DNA from: Hyposmocoma kahamanoa
Taxonomy: Eukaryota; Arthropoda; Insecta; Lepidoptera; Cosmopterigidae
NCBI RefSeq assembly: GCF_003589595.1
Contig: NW_020653200.1
Location: 5,137,684-5,201,683 of the forward strand
Direction: 5' to 3'
Length of the DNA stretch: 64,000 nt
A program made the translations under genes and the position numbers. The notes under the pieces were generated by a model, which was not told the origin of the DNA, did no database searches, and saw only the letters and a list, made by a program, of their open reading frames with translations. Below, piece after piece: positions 36,801 through 45,800 of this stretch. How positions within the stretch are numbered: position 1 is the first letter of the stretch; each line of letters opens with the position of its first letter.

Positions 36801-39800
36801 GGTTTGTTTATTAGCAGCTTGTAAATGTTCCGGCTTTAACGAGTGAGTTGTAGAGTCATTTTTGGAAAGGTTTGTATGTTTGTTGTTTCTATTATGTTAT
36901 CATCACTGTTCGCAACACAACATAACGCTGAAGTAAATGTACTTAATATTCAACGATATCAGTATTGAAGTCTTGGGGTCGTATTCTAGAACTCTACTCA
37001 ATGCTCAAGTCAGGATTTGAGTATGGTTTAAAGCACTCGAAATCATACTCAAGTCCCTGCCATTACGGTCGTATTTCCAGTGCTTGAAATCAACTACTCA
37101 GAACCTGACTTGAGCATTGAGTAGAGTTCCTGAATACGACTCTTGATTTGAGTAATTAGCGCAAATGAAAACACCCATGATTACGAGTCGACTTAATGGG
37201 TAACGACGGGGAATTAATACAGGGCAGCAGTTACAAAAAGGGTGTTTTAAAACCTGTGATCACGTAGCGTGGTGTACCTTTGAATGTCCCATGCTCAACA
37301 AGTTTTTGCAGGAGAGGTATTGTAACGTGAGTATCACGGGGTGCGTGCGTGTAGCAATAGCTAGAGATTACAACGAAACGAATACAAATTTATTTTGGAT
37401 CGTAATAAAGATTCCGAAAAACAAATGGAGTTGCAGCTAACTACTGAGGCTAACTATAATACTAACTAAGCTGCGTTAAAATGAGTTATTTAAAAATAAT
37501 CTCGGAACCTTAGCAAATAAACAAAAGTTGATGAAGCTTACATTACAATAAAATTACAATTCTACGAAAAAAGCTGTATTTCCAAATCATGTACTAAACT
37601 TCTGTAAGAAATGCTAACTTTCAGAAAATACATGTTTTTCTATAAAAACGTTTTTTCCACACCGTAGGAACCAGTTTAATTTATATTATTGGTTATATAT
37701 TTACTTTTATAACTCTCAGTTTTAATGAAAAGAGTTCCTATGTTGTGATTCATAATAGAATTTCCGTATGATGGAAGGTTTATCAAGCACCAAGTTTAGA
37801 AAAAATGAGGTCAGTTTTATTCAGTGTTCATTCGTTTCGCAATTTTTATTTGTACACAAGTTTTCAGTAGATTAGTATAGTCTGTTCCACTCCATTTTTA
37901 AACGAAATGTAAACAAAATGGTTTGGTTGAATTTCTAAAGTAATCACTTAATGAATCGAATAAGTAACACTTTCACGTATATTTCGAAGATTTTGACTTG
38001 ATATTTCATCACGTTTTCCGACGTATGATAACGTCGTAAAATCGTTGAAAAATGGTAGTCAAAAAGTGGAGGTATTTTTCAATTATGGATGTATGAATAG
38101 TAGGTTGCGTAGTGCTGCACGGAAAAATAACATTCAGTTCATTCAATTAAAGTTTTTGTAATCTATTAGTAAACCGAAAATTTTAATCGCAATCGAACGA
38201 GTATTTGAACAGAGATTTGAAGGAGGATTTAAAATTAAGATTTCGCAAATTTTAAATATGCTTTTATAGGTTATGTAATGAAAACCGCTAGTATAACTCA
38301 ATTAAACAAGTCTATTCATTAAACTAGTTAATTGATTTGCAGTTGGCAGTAAAATTGGCCATCACTAAACCGTCTGTGGTCGGGTCAGTGACTTGTTTGT
38401 TTACTTTTGTTTAAAATGGATTGAAACGAAGTATAAATAACGCAGTAATATTCAAATTTTGAATAAGGTTATTTTTAATTTACTTTTTAGAGCACTTATA
38501 AACGTCCTGTCATTGTTATACACATATATCGTTTTACGAGAATTTGTATTATGTACTACACATAACATAATTTTTTTCTTAAGTGCTATTGTTGTCTCTA
38601 ACTGCTGCTGTAAGCATGTCTGTATTTGGCTTATCCAAGTGGCGGAGCCCTGTTATAGCGAGCTCGGCGACCCAGTGGTCTAAAATGCGTGTCATCAATG
38701 GACCGCGTGTGCTCAATTAGGACCATTTTCAACTATAATAATAATAATAATTTATTTATTTATTTATTTATTTATAATAATAATAATAATAATAACGCAC
38801 ACACTCAACATAGCCCCGCACTAGGGAAACCCTGTGTTACGGGTGCCATGGACACACACATAGACAACCACAAATTACACCCAAACTGTTATTGAAGCAA
38901 TGATTTCTTTAGATTATAAGGGATAAAATATTTAACTACTACCTAAATTTACTGTTCAGTTCTGTCGTTAACCTACTGACTTTTATAATAAACAATAGAA
39001 TGTCGATTTATGTGCCATTTCCTTCAGCTGAGTCAAAGGAGAACAATTACAAAACAATTTTGTGGCTACTGAGAAAACAAAGGAATGCAAATTTCTCTTC
39101 TGCCTTTGCTACTGCAAATCAAATCAATTATGATTTCACCTGGAACCTAGATGGTCCAAGATAGACATGGTTATTGATTAGAAACATAGTATTATGAAGG
39201 CTACATGTTCATAGAGTTAAAAATTATAAATAACGAACACATTTTTGTTCGAGTTTTGATGCGGCTTGATTCTTCGTATATTTTATTTAGTGAATACATA
39301 CTATTATAAAATTTACCAAATTTATTATACATTTAATATTCGTAATCTTAATTTAGTTATGTATTATTCATAATATATTTATTAATTATATATTTTAAGG
39401 TTCGTAAATAACTTTTCTGTGGTTAATTTCTGCTTGGTACATACAAGCTACGTTTAATAACCGTTCTAATAAGTTAATCATTTCAGGATCAATATACGGC
39501 CCGTCGAAGTAGGAACTAATATAGGTACCTAAAGTTTGTTTGCTGCAACTGTAGTTTACGCGGCTAGGTCTCGTTACCAGTTATTATTAGATATCACACG
39601 TGATAGGGTCTAGGCAGAGGGAAGCAGGGTACAGGGGGGCGGTCGGACGCTGAACCTCGCCAGCCGAAATCAATACAGCTGCTCCCCGCTCCCAACTAGC
39701 GCTCGTCTGTAGCCCGTCGCCATGGTTACGCGGGCAGATAAACCATGCCGGGACGCCGCCCCACTCAGCCGCCGCCGCCCGCGCCCGCGTCCTCTCCCGG

Positions 39801-42800
39801 TCGCCATGCGCCGCCCTTACTCGCCGCGTCGGCAGAGACCCCACACCCGGCTTTTCCCCCTTCGGTTCATATAGCTACCCATTCCCTGTCCTCTTATTTA
39901 CTCTTGAATCGCTCCTTTGGCTACAAAGTCTATGATTGTGACAACCTGTTGTTGCCATGCAGAATGAATCTTATTTTATTAGACTATGATAGATATCACA
40001 GAAAGTTATGAATAAGGTTCCGAAATTCTTCACTCGTTATAGCGGGCTAATCTAATTGAAATTTTGAAATTTTTTACAGTTTTTTTAGTTGATACATTTG
40101 TTGAATGCTGCTGCTGCGAATTTATTTGTTCAGCTAATATTAAAAGCTCGCTTATTAGGTCGATCATGACGTAGATAGATCCGGTGACATTGGGTTGTAT
40201 ACGCAGTCCAATCTTAATTTGCACAAACGCAAGTCTGAAATTAGTTTGCATATTTGGAATTGGTCACTCATCAATTGAAAGACGAGATACATATATCGTC
40301 GCTGTCCATTCCGTCAAAGCGTAATAATAATAATCCATCTCCTTTTTCCGTCCTCCACTGTATATTCCATTTGATACAATAGTTTAAGAAAAGGGGGAAA
40401 TGGAACCTACTTATTTGTCTTGTTTGGTTGGTTGCACGGGGATATTCGGTGGTCTATAATAATAAGTAATGTTGTCGTGACGTAAGATTGACAGTCATGA
40501 TTTCGCGCTGTTTGTAAACAATACTTTTATTTATTATTGCGTTGACAGAATGTTGAACACCACGCCAAGTTTCGGTCCAAGAAGGGACAGTTGCCATTTG
40601 TTGAGCTCAACGGGGAAGAGATTGCTGACAGCGCCTTCATCATCAAGGAGCTTTCGGAGAAATTCAACAAGGATCTCGATGCCGGTGAGTTTGGACTGTC
40701 ATCACCTAATTAGCCATTTGTGTTAGCCCGCAATTACATATGTTAACGTTCCGTTACGCTGTTCTTTAAAAATTTTTGCTGTACATATTTTTTTCTGAGG
40801 TATAAATGTCGGAATCACTAACATTTTCAGTAAGTTTTTGATAACGTTTTTATAAATACAATCCATAAAACAATATACTTCGTGAATATTCGGCTCCATT
40901 TTTATTTTAATATTACTGTAAATTAACGCGTTGACCTGAATAACACTCAGCATTTCTGCGAATCCCCGCGCAGGTAATCTAGGTAGTGCATATCGACAAT
41001 TTGAGCTCCCCGGGCGACCTACAATTCTAGAATCCTAGAAGCATATGCGCATGTGCGCTGACACCACGGCGGGAAACAAAGCTAGAGCTTGACAGCTAGT
41101 ATTTATTTGTTCGTCAGCAGCGATAACAGACTAGTGTTTTACATTCACCCTAGGCATTCCAAATAAGTCAAAGTGGGTCGCTACGTGACTTCGCGTCATG
41201 TGTATTATTACTTGCATGTGGTTTTCAGCGCTCAGCCCCGAGCACAGAGTGGTGTCGCACGCAATGATATCCATGATCGAGAACCATCTATCGTGGGTAT
41301 TATTGTGGTGGCGCGCCAAATACCCCGAGAGCGTAATCAAGGGATACCAGGTCAACCTGCAGAACGCCCTCAACACCCGTCTGCCGAACCCCATCCTCAA
41401 CTTCTGCTACAAATTCACCTCTGGACGCAAGGTCTTGTTTACATCTTATTGTCTTAGATTTATTTATTTGTTTATTGGATTTTGTTAACTTTACTCCTTG
41501 TTTTCAGTGATTAATATGATGATTATTCGCTTTGCAGGGCCTTAAGAAAGCTAAGGCTCACGGCATTGGCGTTCACAGCCAAGACGAGATTATCGAGTTC
41601 GGCAAGAACGATCTGCGCGTGCTCTCTAATTTGCTGGCCGACAGGCCATTCTTCTTCGGGGATGAACCGACTCTTGTAAGTGTACTTAGATGCGAATAAT
41701 AATATGTGTTTGGTTCTTGTCAAGTAATCTTCTTCGTTGTAATTTTATTCAATACGAGTCCTGTACCCCACCTTATGAGGGGTACCGGAGTCGGCCTGCG
41801 GCGCGTGGACGCGTTCATATTACGGGGTGTGCTTGTGCTCTTTGGTGGCGCAGCGGTTAGTACTATGGGCGGTTTATGAAAAGGTTGCGGGTTCGGTTTC
41901 GACTTGGACGAATTTATGAAATTTAAAAAAAAAATATTCAAGATGATACGGCGTTTACGGTTTATTTACGGAGTTTGTCAATAACTTCCGGGAAACAAAT
42001 GGTCATGTACCAATCACTGTTCACGGTACAACGATTCTCCAAAGCAACATTAGCCACGTGTCCAGTTTTATTAAAAAAAAAAGAAGGAATCGTCCGCTTA
42101 GAGTCCACGCACTTTGCACGCGCGCCACTTTTGTTGGTTTCGGCTCATCTCGAAAGACCCATACGCTCGATTGCTGCTTTGTTTTGGGATCGTACCTATA
42201 AATCCATGTTTCGTCACCAGTTACCATGTCCCATACCAAATTTGACGCCCCTTCGTTGAATCTGGTAAGCATGGCATTGCACCAAGTGACGCGATCCGTC
42301 TTTTGAGCCTCAGTCAAATTGTGTGGGATCCACCGAGAGCACAGCTTNNNNNNNNNNATCGCCAAAAGCAGTTTGAAGCCGAGCGAAGCTCCGCTGGGCT
42401 GTTACATTACACTTAAAGTCGTAGAAAATCATACTACGAAAATTTTCACGAGTTCGGTTTCGACTTGGACGAATTTATGAAACAAACATTTTTAAGTTGG
42501 TTCTGGTCTGGGTATACAAGGTATTGACTTCAGAGTTGTCGTTGTTCTAGTACGTATAGTACAGGAATTTCCCTAGTTTGAGACCAGAATTTCGGACATT
42601 ATGATTATGATATTTTTTTTTCCCTAAAATGCTTCTAACCCATCTGGCGTAGCCTCCGAGAAAAAGGAATCTAACAGAGGGACTATATAAAATTGTCTTG
42701 TATGGCCGCCATCTTATATAGCGGGATCAAAATTTCACCCGCAGAGCCGTATTGTGGACCTCCCGTGCACGGTCGGATGATGAATTTCGGCCAGAGCGGA

Positions 42801-45800
42801 GAAAAATGTTTTCTCAAATTCGAAAAACGAGATTTCGTTAGAAATGTCAAAAAGTATCAAAAAATACTACATTTTTCCACATGGCAACACTTCTTAAGGA
42901 AACAAAAAAATATTCCCCTGTTTTTATTTAGCCGAAAAATGTTGCAAATTGCGTAAAATAAGACAGCAATTGTTCAAAAATTGCAATTTTCTCACAACAT
43001 GGCCGCTAACTCAGCTGCTATCTTGAATTAAAAAAAGAGGTGGTGACCGAAAATGTTATCAATTTAGTCGAGCATACAAAACAGTTTTTAGTTTTTTCCT
43101 AGTAGCAATACAGCCTGCGCCCAAAAACAAAAAAAATGGGCAAAAATGTTGAGCTCCCGTAGCGGCTAGGGTGCTAGGTGGCTATTACGAAAATGGTCAA
43201 ATTAATTTCGGGGAGCGTCTACCACCATTCGAAATCTAATTTGACTTTCCAAAATGACTCCTATTTATCATGTTATTGGGGTAAAAATGAAAATTACCCT
43301 GAAATCGGGTAAAATTCCACAACCTAACAAAATGATCCCAAAGGTACACGATCGGTTTTTACACATGTCATGGAGCTCCGGCATTGCCATCTTTTTCAAA
43401 ATTTAGTTTGAAAATTACGCTGAAATCGGGTAAAATTCCACAACCTAACATAAAAGATCCCAAAGACCCACGATCAGTCCAATACATGTCATGGAGCTCC
43501 GGTATTGCCATCTGTTTCAAAATTGAGTTTGTAAATTTCGAAAAAGTGAAAAAATATAAAATGGCCGCCATCTTGAAATCTCCAAGTTTCATAATATTAA
43601 CGCAGAACCTCATTTCCAATTTTTCTGATGGCCACCCAGGTTCTCAAACATTCTGAATATTGCAGCGACGGGAACGTAAAATTTAAAAAAATTATTAAAT
43701 CGCTGCCAATGGAAACACACGCAAGTGACCGAAAAAATCGGAGTTTGTCAGTGGTATTGTACTGTGGGGTCGTGTTCAGCCAGCGGCGCGTTTAAACAGC
43801 GGGGTGTGTTCTTCTTATGTTCTTCGGTCGTACAGCGATTAGTACTTGATGCAGCAGCAATAGTAGTAGCGCTTGATGGAGATCCGTGTTCGATTCCCTA
43901 TTTGGGCCAATTTAGGAAACGAACATTTCTATGTTGGTTCTGTCTAGGTGTTCTGGGTATTGCCCTCAGAGTTATCGTTATTCTGGTACTCGTAGTACAG
44001 GAAATTCCCTAATTTGGAAACAAAATGAGTGTGATTGGCATTATTATTTTTTTCCTAAAATATTTCTGTTTGGCATAATTTCCAAGAAAAAGGAATCTAA
44101 TAGAAAGACGGTCGAGATACAACTACGCTATAAGTATCTCGTTTCTACTACATCGGGAAGTATGACGCACATTTTTAACAATTAAGAGATCTTGAAATAG
44201 AGCCTCCATATACTACGTACGGTGGCGGGCGGACGCATAGGGACTCGCCCTCCGCTGGACCTGGCCTGCGGTCTCGGCACTTAGACTTTTTAAAAAAAAA
44301 TGAAAATAGATCTAAATTTTTGCGCCTTTGAAGATTGAAGATATGCCGATTTTCAGCCCGATTAGATTATTTTTCTGCTACCATAAAATATTTGCATGGC
44401 AGCCGTAATGGAAAACGACGAACAAAATGTTGATCGCAAATTATTCATGATCAGAGATGCCGCCAGCAACTGTTTGTAAGGCGATCATATTGAAAAATTG
44501 TGAAAAACTGATGATGATTACAAGTTATTATCAGGTACCCCTAGAGGCCTCCGCATTCGAATTTTCAGCTGAAATAGCAAGTCTTTTTCTGCAGCCATTG
44601 TTAACGAAAAAACGCTTATATGGCAGCCATATATAAAATGACGAAAAACACTTTTGGCCTCAAATTATGGTAAAGGACTACTAAAGACCTCCAAATGCTT
44701 GCATGCCAATTTTCAGCCGGATCGAAGCAAGATTTTCTTCGACCGCCATTTTGAATTCGCAATCTTGAATTTTTTTGACACAGGCTGTTGACCACTGTTA
44801 CCCTCTATGACATTCCTTCCAGTACCTATCTCCAATAATTTCCGTGATAGAAGACTTTGAAATTTGTATAGCGGCCATCATGTTTATTTGAATTTCGAAC
44901 ATTTTTTACTTCCAATGGAAATTGTTTAGGGTGTACCTCATAAAATGCACAAATATCCCCTCCATATAATATATTATAAGTGAGGAGCACTATATGTTTC
45001 CGGAATGAATAAGAAAAAAATACTATAAATGGTCAGAAATGAATTTATTCTTTTTCAAAATATTCTCTGTTAGTTTTAAATGCACTTTTTCATACGAATG
45101 AACCAGTTTTGAAAACATTTATGCCACTCCTCCGTGACAATCTCTGAATCATATTTTTCATACTCTTCGACAACTGCTTCAGGTGATGAAAATCGTTGAC
45201 CGTGTAACCGGTTCTTAATTTTTGGAAATAAATAAAAGTCACACGGTGCCAGGTCGGGACTGTACGCGGGATGGCTCATAAGGTCAACGTTGTTCACATT
45301 CAAAAATGTATTTGTCTGTCTGGCCGTGTGAGAACCGGCATTATCGTGGTTCAAGATGATACGGCGTTTACGGTTATTTTTACGGAGTTTGTCAATAACT
45401 TCCGAGAAACAAATGGTCGTGTACCAATCAATTCACGGTACAACGATTCTCCAAAGCAACATTAGCCACGTGTCCAGTTTTATTAAAAAAAAAAGAAGAA
45501 ATCGTCCGCTTAGAGTCCGCGCACTTTGCTCGCGCGCCACTTTTGTTGGTTTCGGCTCATCTCGAAAGACCCATACGCTCGATTGCTGCTTTGTTTTGGG
45601 ATCGTACCTATAAATCCATGTTTCGTCACCAGTTACCATGTCCCACACCAAATTTGACGCCCCATCGTTGAATGTGGTAAGCATGGCATTGCACCAAGTG
45701 ACGCGATCCATTTTTTGAGCCTCAGTCAAATTGTGTGGGATCCACCGAGAGCACAGCTTTTCACACCCAAATGTTTGTGAAGCATGGATTGTATTTGACT

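Larger units (their letters stand above)
18864..40548 (+). other. fax: fax intron 1, 21.7 kb
   Basis: Donor GTATGT, acceptor TTGACAG. It is far longer than the other introns in the window and is filled with transposon remains, two GC-rich islands and unassigned AT-rich sequence (entries below). No additional host gene is convincingly present on either strand. Confidence 0.9.
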
